This document shows, piece after piece, positions 42,769-50,709 of a stretch of DNA of 64,000 nucleotides. The notes under the pieces were generated by a model. That model ran no database searches. It had not been told where the DNA came from and saw nothing but the letters and a program-made list of their open reading frames with translations. The DNA lies in contig NZ_JACIBK010000011.1 in assembly GCF_014195325.1 (NCBI RefSeq), positions 149,689 through 213,688 of the forward strand, written 5' to 3'. Position numbers and translations under genes: made by a program. The first letter of the stretch is position 1. Each line of letters begins with the position of its first letter. Source of the DNA: Rhizobium sp. BK650. Its GTDB lineage: Bacteria; Pseudomonadota; Alphaproteobacteria; Rhizobiales; Rhizobiaceae.

Positions 42769-43806
42769 ATGCGATTGCTTTCCTTCCTTGTTGCCGCCGG
42801 CCTTCTGGCGGCAAGTTCCGCTTTTGCCGCAGATCCGGTCGGCACGCGCACGATCGAACTTCCCGCGCCTGCGCGCCGTGCGACACTTCAGGTGATGGTC
42901 TGGTATCCGACCGCGAGCGTCGGGACACTAGTGCCGTCCGGCAAGGACAAGGTGTTCAAGGAAACGCCCGCGCTGAAGGGTGCCGCGATCGCTGAAGGCT
43001 CTTTTCCGCTTATCCTGATTTCGCACGGGTCCGGCGGCAGCATCGCCAATCTGGACTGGCTCGCGACGCGGCTTGCTGCGACCGGCTTCATCGTTGCCGG
43101 TCCCAATCACCCCGGCACGACGCGTGGAGATTCCACACCGCTCGACACAACGAAGCTATGGCAGCGGGCAGCCGATCTGTCCGACGTGCTGACGGCACTG
43201 TCCGCCGATCCCGCCTGGGCGCCCCATATCGACGGAAAACATGTCGGCGCGCTTGGCTTTTCGCTTGGCGGCCACACGGTGATGGCAGTCGCGGGCGTGC
43301 GTGTCGATCGCGAAGCCTACGCCCGCTATTGCGATGAAGAAAGGACCATGGCTGATTGCGTCTGGTTTTCGAGCGGCACGGTCAACCTGCGCAGCGCGGA
43401 CAAGCACTTGTTCGAGCAGTCGAACCGCGATCCGCGCATCCGTTCTGTAATCGCGATCGACCCTTCCGTCGTGCGTGCATTCACGGCCGAGAGCCTCCGC
43501 TCCATCGATATCCCTGTGCACATCATCAATATCGGCCGGCCGGAAACCATTCCCGTGGCGGTCAGGTCTGACGATATCGCGGCCGAAATACCAGGTGCCG
43601 AATATCAGACCGTCGATGGCGCGGTACATTTGAGCTTTCTTGCCGAATGCCGTCCTGAAGCGCCCGATTTTTTGAAAAGCATCGGCGAAACCGACCCGAT
43701 CTGCGAGGATGCGCCGGGAAAACCCAGAACGCGGGCGGAGATCCACGTGCAGATGGCAGCGATGATCGAGGCCGCCTTCCTCGCCGATTTTGCGCGCAGG
43801 GAGTAA
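42769..43806 (+). CDS. Secreted alpha/beta hydrolase
   Basis: A 345-residue exported alpha/beta hydrolase of the dienelactone hydrolase/PAF-acetylhydrolase-like group. A signal peptide (about residues 1-20, ending SSAFAA) is followed by LILISHGSGGS, the oxyanion region, and the nucleophile elbow GFSLGGH with Ser165. A conserved AVHLSFLAECRP near the end probably carries the catalytic His. The protein should be periplasmic and cleave an ester. The start at 42769 (MRLLSFLVAAGLL) gives the signal peptide; a start four codons earlier is possible. Confidence 0.85.
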   Translation: MRLLSFLVAAGLLAASSAFAADPVGTRTIELPAPARRATLQVMVWYPTASVGTLVPSGKDKVFKETPALKGAAIAEGSFPLILISHGSGGSIANLDWLATRLAATGFIVAGPNHPGTTRGDSTPLDTTKLWQRAADLSDVLTALSADPAWAPHIDGKHVGALGFSLGGHTVMAVAGVRVDREAYARYCDEERTMADCVWFSSGTVNLRSADKHLFEQSNRDPRIRSVIAIDPSVVRAFTAESLRSIDIPVHIINIGRPETIPVAVRSDDIAAEIPGAEYQTVDGAVHLSFLAECRPEAPDFLKSIGETDPICEDAPGKPRTRAEIHVQMAAMIEAAFLADFARRE

Positions 43807-43815
43807 CGCAGCGAT

Positions 43816-44517
43816 TCAGGCATTCGCCGCAACCGGCCCTTCCGTCCAACTCTGCGTCCAAAGTATCCGCAGTCGATCGCCTTCACCCTTAAAAAAGGCG
43901 TCCGCCTCTGCACACGCCTCGACCCGGTCGCTGCGGAAGTTGCGGATCGCCTGCCTGAGCTCACACCAGGCAACGATATTGGCGGTCTGGGAATAATAGA
44001 TCAGCGCGATCGGGCGGATCGTCCGTTCGGTCCCACGGCCCATTTCGTCGCGATAGTCGAGGGTGAGCTTGCGTTCGTCGCGGATTGCCCGGCGCACGAC
44101 GGCAAGGTCCATCCCCGCAGGAGGCGGAGCGATCGTGCCCCAGGCAAACAGCGCCTTGTTCTCCATGGCCTGGCGGAGGGGCGTCGGCACGGCGCCGGCA
44201 AGTTTCTGGTTGACGCGTCGGGCAGCGAGCTTCAGCTCCTCGTCGCCGGTCCGGTCCAGCAGTGCCAGCGACAGCACGATAGCTTCGGTTTCCTCAATCG
44301 AAAACATCAGCGGCGGCAGATCGAAGCCCGGTCGCATGATGTAGCCGATGCCGCGCCCGCCCTCGATCGGCACCCGCATCGCCTGCAGCGCGGCGATATC
44401 GCGGTAGATCGAGCGCACGGTCACTTCCAGCCTCTCGGCCATGACCGCGGCTGTCATCGGCTTCTTCGCCAGCCGCAATATCTGGATGATCTCGAAAAGC
44501 CTGGACGCCTTGCGCAT
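43816..44517 (-). CDS. YafY-type HTH/WYL transcriptional regulator
   Basis: A 233-residue regulator with an N-terminal DeoR-like helix-turn-helix (MTAAVMAERLEVTVRSIYRDIAAL) and a WYL domain in the second half (LTLDYRDEMGRG, IRPIALIYYSQTANIVAWCELR). WYL domains bind small ligands or nucleic acids. It is divergent from a LysE exporter, with a CTGACA/TGTCAG dyad between, and it likely controls that exporter. Its 3' end nearly meets the convergent hydrolase gene (nine bases). Confidence 0.9.
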   Translation of the reverse strand: MRKASRLFEIIQILRLAKKPMTAAVMAERLEVTVRSIYRDIAALQAMRVPIEGGRGIGYIMRPGFDLPPLMFSIEETEAIVLSLALLDRTGDEELKLAARRVNQKLAGAVPTPLRQAMENKALFAWGTIAPPPAGMDLAVVRRAIRDERKLTLDYRDEMGRGTERTIRPIALIYYSQTANIVAWCELRQAIRNFRSDRVEACAEADAFFKGEGDRLRILWTQSWTEGPVAANA

Positions 44518-44540
44518 CTCTCGTCCTTCATCTCACGCTC

Positions 44541-44558
44541 CTGACAATACACTGTCAG
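44541..44558. promoter_or_regulatory. Operator candidate for the YafY-type regulator
   Basis: The dyad CTGACA-N6-TGTCAG lies 24 bases upstream of the regulator start, in the gap to the LysE gene. Its placement suits autoregulation and control of the exporter. Confidence 0.6.
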
Positions 44559-44644
44559 TTGGCCTGCCGTATAGATCTACCTATCAGATTGAAATTAAAA
44601 CGCTTCCTGAAAAAGCACGCGGAAATACGGGACGGACAACTGAC

Positions 44645-45280
44645 ATGAATTATCACGAAAGCCTCTGGCTCTATTTTACCCTTCTCTTCGGTATAATCAT
44701 TGTGCCGGGCATGGATATGCTCTTCGTGCTCGCCAACGCGCTGACCGGCGGCACCAAAAGGGGGCTCGCCGCCACCAGCGGCATCATGCTGGGCGGGGCG
44801 GTGCATTCCGCCTACGGTGCGGCGGGGGTGGGCATCCTCGTCGCCATGCTGCCTGGCGTCTTCAACCTGCTGCTCTTTGCCGGCGTTGCCTACATGATCT
44901 GGATCGGCATCTCGCTGATTAAGAGCTCGATCAAGGTAGAAGCGGTTGGTCCCGGGACGGCGCGCTCGACCTGGAAGGCGTTCCGGCAGGGCGCGGTCAC
45001 CTGCCTCGTCAATCCCAAGGCCTATATCTTCGTGCTGGCAGTCTATCCGCAATTCATCAAACCGGAATATGGGCCAATCTGGCTGCAGGGTCTGATCATG
45101 GGCGCCATGACCGTGCTCACGCAGCTCGCCATCTACGGTACGCTTGCCATGACCGCCGGTCGCAGCCGTGATCTCTTGGTTTCCAACCCGAAGACGACTG
45201 CCGTCATCGGCCGTCTCGCCGGCTTGCTGCTGGTCGTCATCTCCGCGATCAGCCTCTGGCAAGGATGGAAGACCGCATAA
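44645..45280 (+). CDS. LysE/RhtB-family amino acid exporter
   Basis: A 211-residue LysE/RhtB exporter with about six membrane helices. The signature is visible as IIVPGMDMLFVLANALTGG, close to the usual PGP, and TCLVNPKAYIFVLAVYPQF. Gly-Met replaces the second Gly-Pro seen in many members. It exports amino acids or related compounds across the inner membrane. The divergent YafY-type gene is the probable regulator. It is the second LysE protein in the window, with only family-level similarity to the one at 20760. Confidence 0.88.
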   Translation: MNYHESLWLYFTLLFGIIIVPGMDMLFVLANALTGGTKRGLAATSGIMLGGAVHSAYGAAGVGILVAMLPGVFNLLLFAGVAYMIWIGISLIKSSIKVEAVGPGTARSTWKAFRQGAVTCLVNPKAYIFVLAVYPQFIKPEYGPIWLQGLIMGAMTVLTQLAIYGTLAMTAGRSRDLLVSNPKTTAVIGRLAGLLLVVISAISLWQGWKTA

Positions 45281-45415
45281 TATTCCATCGATCCTTATCA
45301 CATTGTTTTTATGAGGATCCGGCCAAACGTGACTATGCGGCGAGGTGGATTTTGTCATGATCGCCGTGCAGATTGCCCCGGCCGGCTTTGCCGGCGGAAC
45401 AATGGAGAGAGAAGA

Positions 45416-45862
45416 ATGAACTGGAAAACGGTAGCGGTGGCTGCGGCGTTCGCCGGCATTGCCATCGGTTCGGCCATGGCCGCCGACAACGGCACGCATG
45501 ACGCACGCGTTGGAATGATGAAGCAGGTCGGTGGTGCAGCGGGCGCGCTGTCCGCCATCGCCAAGGGCACCAAGCCCTATGATGCCGAGGCCGTGAAGGC
45601 GGCGCTGACGACGATCGCTCAAACGGCAAAGGCTTTCCCGGACCAGTTCAAGCCGGGTACCGAGACCGGCGACAGCGAGGCAAGCCCGAAGATCTGGGAA
45701 AACATGGATGACTTCAAGGCACGCGCTGCGAAACTATCCACCGACGCCGAAACCGTTCTCGCCCAGCTTCCGGCAGATGCCGCCGGTGTCGGCGCTGCCC
45801 TCAACACCCTCGGCGGCAATTGCGGCGGCTGTCACCAGCTCTATCGCATCAAGAAGGACTAG
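45416..45862 (+). CDS. Cytochrome c' (c556 type)
   Basis: A 148-residue periplasmic cytochrome c' with a signal peptide (MNWKTVAVAAAFAGIAIGSA) and a four-helix haem domain. The haem-binding CGGCH is near the C-terminus (Cys136, Cys139, His140), as in cytochrome c556. Such proteins carry electrons or bind NO. GGAGAGAGAAG precedes the start. A di-haem cytochrome c gene follows 130 bases later, so the two probably serve one electron-transfer chain. Confidence 0.92.
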   Translation: MNWKTVAVAAAFAGIAIGSAMAADNGTHDARVGMMKQVGGAAGALSAIAKGTKPYDAEAVKAALTTIAQTAKAFPDQFKPGTETGDSEASPKIWENMDDFKARAAKLSTDAETVLAQLPADAAGVGAALNTLGGNCGGCHQLYRIKKD

Positions 45863-45992
45863 GCGATAGAGCGCGCTTCCCGTCGATTCCACGATCCGCA
45901 CCGGCCTTGCCGCCAGTGCGGATTGCCTTATTCTCCCCCCGGCAGCGGGGCCTGGCAATGCCCTGAACATTCACAGCAAGGAGAGGCCGCGC

Positions 45993-46907
45993 ATGGTCCG
46001 CAGGTTCATCCGCTTTGTGCTCTGTCTCATCGGCGTCATCGTGGTCGGCGGCGCAGTCCTCTATTTCGTGACCGCGCCCGATCCGCTGCCAGAAAGCCGC
46101 TGGGCCAATCTCGGAGTTCCTGATGTCGCAAACGGCGAGAAGGTTTTCTGGGCTGGCGGCTGCGTCAGCTGTCACGCAGCTCCGGGCGCGCAAGGCGATG
46201 CGAAACTAACCCTTGCGGGCGGCCTCGCCCTGAAGAGCCCCTTCGGCACTTTCCATGTCCCGAATATTTCCCCGGATGAACAGGCGGGCATCGGCCGCTG
46301 GACGCTGGCTCAGTTCGGCAACGCGATGAAGCGCGGCGTCGGTCCCGATGGCCAGCATCTTTATCCATCCTTCCCTTACGGCTCCTATGCGCGCATGACT
46401 GACAAGGATGTCAACGATCTCTTTGCCTATCTGAAGACGCTGCCGAAGAGCAGCAATGTCGCCCCGCCGCACGAATTGCCGTTCCCCTTCAACATTCGGC
46501 TGGCGCTCGGCGGCTGGAAGCTTCTCTATTTCAACGACCAGCCGCGCGTCGTGCTCGCCAACGCCGATGATAAGGTGAAGCGCGGCCAGTATCTGGCCGA
46601 AGGCCTCGGCCATTGTGGCGAATGCCATACCCCACGCGATTCCCTCGGCGGCTTCGTCCGCGACCAGTGGCTTGCCGGCGCCCCGAACCCGGAAGGCAAA
46701 GGCCGCATACCCGATATCACGCCCGGCTCGAAGAGTGTCGGCTCCTGGAGCGAGGCCGATATCACCAACTACCTGCAGACCGGCTTCACCCCCGATTTCG
46801 ACTCCGCCGGCGGCCAGATGGTCGACGTGCAGCAGAATATCGCCCGTCTGCCACAGTCTGACATCGAAGGGATCTCCGCTTATCTGAAAGCGGTGCCGAG
46901 CAAATAG
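45993..46907 (+). CDS. Membrane-anchored di-haem cytochrome c
   Basis: A 304-residue protein with an N-terminal membrane anchor (about 7-27) and two cytochrome c domains. The haem sites are CVSCH (57-61) and CGECH (208-212), with Met ligands likely in the SYARMTDKD region and in the C-terminal part. It resembles the cytochrome subunits of periplasmic alcohol or aldehyde dehydrogenases, passing electrons to the terminal oxidase. AAGGAGAGG precedes the start. No dehydrogenase subunit is adjacent. Confidence 0.9.
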   Translation: MVRRFIRFVLCLIGVIVVGGAVLYFVTAPDPLPESRWANLGVPDVANGEKVFWAGGCVSCHAAPGAQGDAKLTLAGGLALKSPFGTFHVPNISPDEQAGIGRWTLAQFGNAMKRGVGPDGQHLYPSFPYGSYARMTDKDVNDLFAYLKTLPKSSNVAPPHELPFPFNIRLALGGWKLLYFNDQPRVVLANADDKVKRGQYLAEGLGHCGECHTPRDSLGGFVRDQWLAGAPNPEGKGRIPDITPGSKSVGSWSEADITNYLQTGFTPDFDSAGGQMVDVQQNIARLPQSDIEGISAYLKAVPSK

Positions 46908-46941
46908 CGCCTGCCTGAAGCAAGCGCCGAAGGCTAGATTG

Positions 46942-47241
46942 ATGGCCATGAAGCATCCATCGATCGAGGAAACAGACACTGCCATCGCCCGCATGCGGGA
47001 GCGCCTCGGCACGCGCAACGTGGTACTCGCGCGCTGGTTTACCGATACGCTCGCCATCATGGAGGCAAAGATTGCAAGCCGTCTCGAAGATCCCAACGAT
47101 CGCGCGCAAGCGCGGGCCGCGGCCTTCCTCTTCGTCAAGGCCGCACTTCACCAATGGGCGACCCGACCGGCGCATGAGGAGGCCGCCAAGGATGGTCCAG
47201 CGAAAGAGGCGCCGCCTTCACGCAGAATCGGTATACGTTAG
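46942..47241 (+). CDS. Small protein of unknown function
   Basis: A 99-residue cytoplasmic protein, mostly helical and charged, that I do not recognise. It contains ARWFTDTLAIMEAKIASRLED and AAAFLFVKAALHQWATRP and ends in a Lys/Glu/Pro-rich tail. The start could be 46942 or 46948, and the ribosome site is weak. It follows the di-haem cytochrome gene by 34 bases and may be co-transcribed with it. Codon use looks like its neighbours. Confidence 0.6.
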   Translation: MAMKHPSIEETDTAIARMRERLGTRNVVLARWFTDTLAIMEAKIASRLEDPNDRAQARAAAFLFVKAALHQWATRPAHEEAAKDGPAKEAPPSRRIGIR

Positions 47242-47274
47242 ACTTCAATCTCTAATCTCTATTCTTTGGAACGG

Positions 47275-47961
47275 ATGGCGGTCTTGAAACGGCACGACTG
47301 GCAGATCGAAGCGCGTGAATATGCCCGTCAGGAAGAGCGCCGCGGCCGGCGTTTTGCGTTTACGCATCTGGTGCCCGCAAGGACCGCGCTCGTCGTGATC
47401 GACATGATCCCTTTTTTCGTCACGCCGGGCAGCTATGCCGAAGGCATAGTCGCGAACATCCAGGCACTTGTTGCTGCGGTGCGCAAGTGCGGCGGGGTGG
47501 TTGTCTGGGTGGTGCCGGCACCGCGGCACAACCATCCGGAGCTGGCGCGTGAATTCTTTGGTGACACGATTGCCGAACTTTACCGCACTTCGGGCGGCGA
47601 CGGGCCGATCGACGGCCGGCTCGCACCGGACTTCGTCCCCGAACCGCAGGATCTCCTGATCGAGAAAAGCTCCTACAGCGCCTTTCATCCAGAAAGCGCA
47701 CCGCTCGCGGCCATGCTGAAATCGCGCGGCGTCGATACGGCACTCATAACGGGCACACTGACCAATATCTGTTGTGAATCCTCAGCGCGCGATGCCTGCT
47801 CCAGCGGCTTTCGGGTCGTGATGCTGGCCGATGCGAATGCCGCGCGGCGAGATATCGATCACAATATGGCGCTCTACTCGGTCTATCGCAGTTTCGGCGA
47901 TGTGCGCACGACGGCCGAGGTGATCGGTTTGCTCGGTGAGGATCAAGCGGCCTTCGGCTGA
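47275..47961 (+). CDS. Isochorismatase-family cysteine hydrolase
   Basis: A 228-residue member of the isochorismatase-like hydrolases. The catalytic triad is visible: Asp43 in LVVIDMIPFF, Lys131 in IEKSSYSAF and Cys166 in TNICCESSARDA. Relatives hydrolyse amides such as nicotinamide, ureidoacrylate or N-carbamoyl compounds; the substrate here is not determined. The start at 47275 (MAVLKRHDWQ) has only a weak ribosome site. Its 3' end overlaps the convergent DJ-1 gene by 19 bases. Confidence 0.88.
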   Translation: MAVLKRHDWQIEAREYARQEERRGRRFAFTHLVPARTALVVIDMIPFFVTPGSYAEGIVANIQALVAAVRKCGGVVVWVVPAPRHNHPELAREFFGDTIAELYRTSGGDGPIDGRLAPDFVPEPQDLLIEKSSYSAFHPESAPLAAMLKSRGVDTALITGTLTNICCESSARDACSSGFRVVMLADANAARRDIDHNMALYSVYRSFGDVRTTAEVIGLLGEDQAAFG

Positions 47962-48521
47962 TGCTCCGCGCCGAAAATTTGCACATACGTATCGAGCTCT
48001 TCGCTGCCGAAGCCGAGAGCACGAAAGATTTCCGCGGTAAAGGTGATGGGGGCCGAGCCGGGCGCGGTCACGATCATGTCCGAGCGCACGGCGTGCGGCC
48101 CGTCGCGGTAGTGCGCCTGGCCGCGATAGCCCTTGGCGCTGGCGATGAAATCGGGCGCGTTGCTGGTATGCGCGATGTCGTTCAAAACCCCGGCGCGCGC
48201 CAGCGCCAGCGTCCCGCCGCAGATCGCTGCGGTGAGTTTGCCGCGCGTGATGAAATCGTTGATGACGGGCGAAAGGTCGGGCGCCTTTTCAGTTTCCCAG
48301 ATCGTGCCGCCGCAGATGACGAGCGCATCGAAAGCATCGCCATGAAGGTTTTCGGCCACCGTATCGGGGGCCACCCGCATGCCGCCCATGGAACGCACTT
48401 CTTCGCCGCCGGGACTTGCCGTCACCACGTCGAAACCAAAATGGGTGCGGGCGGAGGCAGCAAGCTGCCCCACTTCCCAGTCTGCGAAGCCGTCGGTCAG
48501 AACCACCGCCAGTCGGGTCAT
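47943..48521 (-). CDS. DJ-1/PfpI-family protein
   Basis: A 192-residue class I glutamine amidotransferase-like protein of the DJ-1/PfpI superfamily. The nucleophile elbow AAICGGTLALARAG carries Cys101, and Glu16 (FADWEVGQL) is placed to stabilise it, as in DJ-1. Members act as chaperones, glyoxalases or peptidases. The start at 48521 follows GGGAGGAAGG. It overlaps the isochorismatase gene tail-to-tail by 19 bases. Confidence 0.88.
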   Translation of the reverse strand: MTRLAVVLTDGFADWEVGQLAASARTHFGFDVVTASPGGEEVRSMGGMRVAPDTVAENLHGDAFDALVICGGTIWETEKAPDLSPVINDFITRGKLTAAICGGTLALARAGVLNDIAHTSNAPDFIASAKGYRGQAHYRDGPHAVRSDMIVTAPGSAPITFTAEIFRALGFGSEELDTYVQIFGAEHQPKAA

Positions 48522-48561
48522 GCCTTCCTCCCTTGCAAGATGGCCGAGCGGCTGGCGCCGC

Positions 48562-49056
48562 TCACGACAAAGCCTGCATATAGCGCATGCCGGTGACTGG
48601 GCGAGGGGTGAAGTCCATCTGCTCGTAGAAGCGGTGCGCCTTGAGATTGCCGGTCGCGGCACTGACGGAGAGGTAATCGCAGCCTGCAATGCGGGCCGTT
48701 TCGCGGGCGCGGTCGACGAGAAGCTGGCCCGTGCCATGGCCGCGATGGCCGTCGCGCACGAAAAGGTGATGAAGATCCATGCCGCGCTTGCCTTCCTGCG
48801 CCCGGTAGAGCGGAACGAGGATGGCGTAGCCGATCAGTCCCTCGTTGCCTTCGGCGACAAGAGCCGAAATCCAGGGCGTCGGGCCGAAGAGATCGCGTTC
48901 GAGCTGTTCCGGCGTCGAGGCGGAAATATCGCCGTGATGGGCGGCAAGCAGGCCGATCATCTCGTGAAGTTCGGCGATGTCCCGAGGTTTGGCGGCGCGG
49001 ATCGTCACGACCGGCGGGCGCATGAGCGATATTTCGCTGTCTTCTATTTCAAGCAT
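48562..49056 (-). CDS. GNAT-family N-acetyltransferase
   Basis: A 164-residue GNAT acetyltransferase similar to the diamine/spermidine acetyltransferase-like group. Motif A is DLHHLFVRDGHRGHGTGQLL, and YLSVSAATGNLKAHRFYEQMDF gives the C-terminal strand and helix. The start at 49056 (MLEIEDSEISLM) is preferred; 49023 is possible. The gene is upstream of the DJ-1 gene on the same strand (40 bases apart) and may be co-transcribed with it. The acceptor is unknown. Confidence 0.86.
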   Translation of the reverse strand: MLEIEDSEISLMRPPVVTIRAAKPRDIAELHEMIGLLAAHHGDISASTPEQLERDLFGPTPWISALVAEGNEGLIGYAILVPLYRAQEGKRGMDLHHLFVRDGHRGHGTGQLLVDRARETARIAGCDYLSVSAATGNLKAHRFYEQMDFTPRPVTGMRYMQALS

Positions 49057-49370
49057 GGTCTTCGCGTCCTTTTCGAGGTCTATGCCGTCAGGACGCTGCC
49101 GATACAACAAAGCCGCCTGACGGCGGCTTGTTGACATTATGATCTGTCTTGGCCGCCCTTTACAGGTACAGCCAAAAATACGAGCGGTTATGGTGCGCGT
49201 TGTCGATCATGCGCCATACATTCTCCGAAACCGTTCGTTTGTCAATGGCAGATCAGGCGGCATGAGTTCGGACGGGACAGTGTTCGAAATCTGTGAGATG
49301 CGTCGCCTTGTCACTTTCGCCTTTCGGCAAAGCAATATAGTATACCCCCCTATCCTAAATAGAGACGATC
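49057..49370. other. Gene-free gap with one hairpin
   Basis: This 314-base stretch between the GNAT and dmeR genes holds no convincing gene. Near 49105-49133 is a hairpin (CAACAAAGCCGCC with GGCGGCTTGTTG, one bulge) that could be a terminator or part of the GNAT leader. At the right end lies the dmeR operator. Nothing else stands out. Confidence 0.5.
49338..49353. promoter_or_regulatory. DmeR (RcnR-type) operator
   Basis: TAGTATACCCCCCTAT contains an unbroken C6 tract flanked by TA-rich arms 18 bases before the dmeR start. RcnR-type nickel/cobalt repressors recognise a G/C6 tract with TACT/AGTA-like flanks. This fits autoregulation of dmeR-dmeF. Confidence 0.75.
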
Positions 49371-49643
49371 ATGTCCCACACGACCCACCAGAAGAAGAAG
49401 CTCATCGCCCGTGTCAGCCGCCTCCGCGGCCAGCTCGTGGCCGTCGAGCGCGCGCTGGAAGCCGAGCGTCCTTGCGGCGAGATATTGCAGCTCCTCGCCT
49501 CCGTGCGCGGCGCGCTGACAGGGCTGACAGGCGAGGTGCTGGACGATCATCTGCACGAACATGTGCTGCAGGCCGCTGACGAGAAGGCGAGGGCGGAAGC
49601 GGTCGAGGAAATATCGGAAGTCTTGCGAACCTATATCCGCTGA
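49371..49643 (+). CDS. dmeR: DmeR, RcnR/CsoR-family nickel/cobalt repressor
   Basis: A 90-residue all-helical repressor of the CsoR/RcnR family. The four RcnR metal ligands are at exactly the expected positions: His3, Cys35, His60 and His64. This indicates Ni(II)/Co(II) sensing rather than copper or formaldehyde. It is followed by a cation diffusion facilitator, the same pair as dmeRF of Rhizobium leguminosarum. Metal binding should release it from the C6-tract operator just upstream and switch on efflux. Confidence 0.93.
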   Translation: MSHTTHQKKKLIARVSRLRGQLVAVERALEAERPCGEILQLLASVRGALTGLTGEVLDDHLHEHVLQAADEKARAEAVEEISEVLRTYIR

Positions 49644-49672
49644 GCCGGATCGATCTCGATAAGGAGCTGGCA

Positions 49673-50638
49673 ATGGGTGCCGGAACTAATGCACACGGAC
49701 ATGAGCATGTCTTCCTTGGGCAGGATCATGCCCGGAACGAACGCCGCATCTGGCTGGTGATCGCGCTGACGGCCGTCATGATGGTGGTCGAAATCGCCGC
49801 CGGTACGATTTATGGATCGATGGCCCTGGTGGCCGACGGCTGGCACATGTCCACCCATGCCAGCGCGTTGCTCATTTCCGCGCTCGCCTATCTCTTCGCC
49901 CGCAAACAGGCCCGCAACCCCCGTTTCACCTTCGGCACCGGCAAGCTCGGCGATCTCGCCGGCTTTGCGAGTGCCATCATTCTGGCGATGATCGCGCTGC
50001 TGATGGGCTGGGAAAGTTTCCTGCGCATCACGTCGCCCGTGCCGATCAGTTTTAGCCAGGCGATTGCCGTGGCCGTCATCGGTCTTGCCGTCAACCTTGT
50101 CAGCGCCTGGCTGTTGAGCGGCGGCGGCGGCCACGGTCATCACGGCCATGGACATACTCACGCACACGGGCATGACCACCATCACCATCATCACCACAGC
50201 CACGAGCATGGCCACGCGGATAACAATATCCGCTCCGCCTATATGCATGTCATCGCCGACGCATTGACCTCGGTGCTCGCCATCGCCGCACTCACCTTCG
50301 GCAGCCTTTATGGCTGGCTCTGGCTCGATCCGCTGATGGGCATCGTCGGCGCTCTCATCATTGCGCAATGGTCCTGGGGGCTGATGAAATCGTCAGGCGC
50401 CGTGCTGCTCGACGTGCTCTCCGAAGGGGAAAGGCTGCCGGATGAGATCCGCGGCGCGATCGAAGGCGATGGCGATCGCATCACCGATCTGCATGTCTGG
50501 CAGGTCGGCCCCGGCCATCACGCGGCGATCGTCGCGGTACTGACGCCGCAGCCGCGCGACACGGCCTTCTACAAGGAGAGGCTCGCGAGCCTGGATGAGT
50601 TGTCGCATGTGACGGTGGAAGTCACGCGCGCCGCCTGA
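49673..50638 (+). CDS. dmeF: DmeF, cation diffusion facilitator (Co/Ni efflux)
   Basis: A 321-residue cation diffusion facilitator with six membrane helices and a long histidine-rich loop (about residues 157-182, with HHHHHHHSHEHGH). The site ALVADGWHMSTHASAL with His instead of the usual second Asp is the DmeF signature. The C-terminal cytoplasmic domain (about 235-320, HVWQVGPGHHAAIVAVL) is complete. It exports cobalt and nickel. AAGGAG precedes the start; it is in an operon with dmeR (29-base gap). Confidence 0.93.
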   Translation: MGAGTNAHGHEHVFLGQDHARNERRIWLVIALTAVMMVVEIAAGTIYGSMALVADGWHMSTHASALLISALAYLFARKQARNPRFTFGTGKLGDLAGFASAIILAMIALLMGWESFLRITSPVPISFSQAIAVAVIGLAVNLVSAWLLSGGGGHGHHGHGHTHAHGHDHHHHHHHSHEHGHADNNIRSAYMHVIADALTSVLAIAALTFGSLYGWLWLDPLMGIVGALIIAQWSWGLMKSSGAVLLDVLSEGERLPDEIRGAIEGDGDRITDLHVWQVGPGHHAAIVAVLTPQPRDTAFYKERLASLDELSHVTVEVTRAA

Positions 50639-50709
50639 TCCCGCCCAAAAGCCGAGATGCCGCCGCAATCGGGTCTTACGCCTATGATCCCGATTCCCCG
50701 GAGGTCTTC

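Noticed and set aside
49105..49133. Riboswitch or leader element upstream of the GNAT gene
   Set aside because: Only one simple hairpin; no conserved riboswitch core could be recognised.
49139..49579. 146-codon plus-strand frame overlapping dmeR
   Set aside because: It overlaps dmeR in another frame and crosses its operator; no motif or ribosome site.
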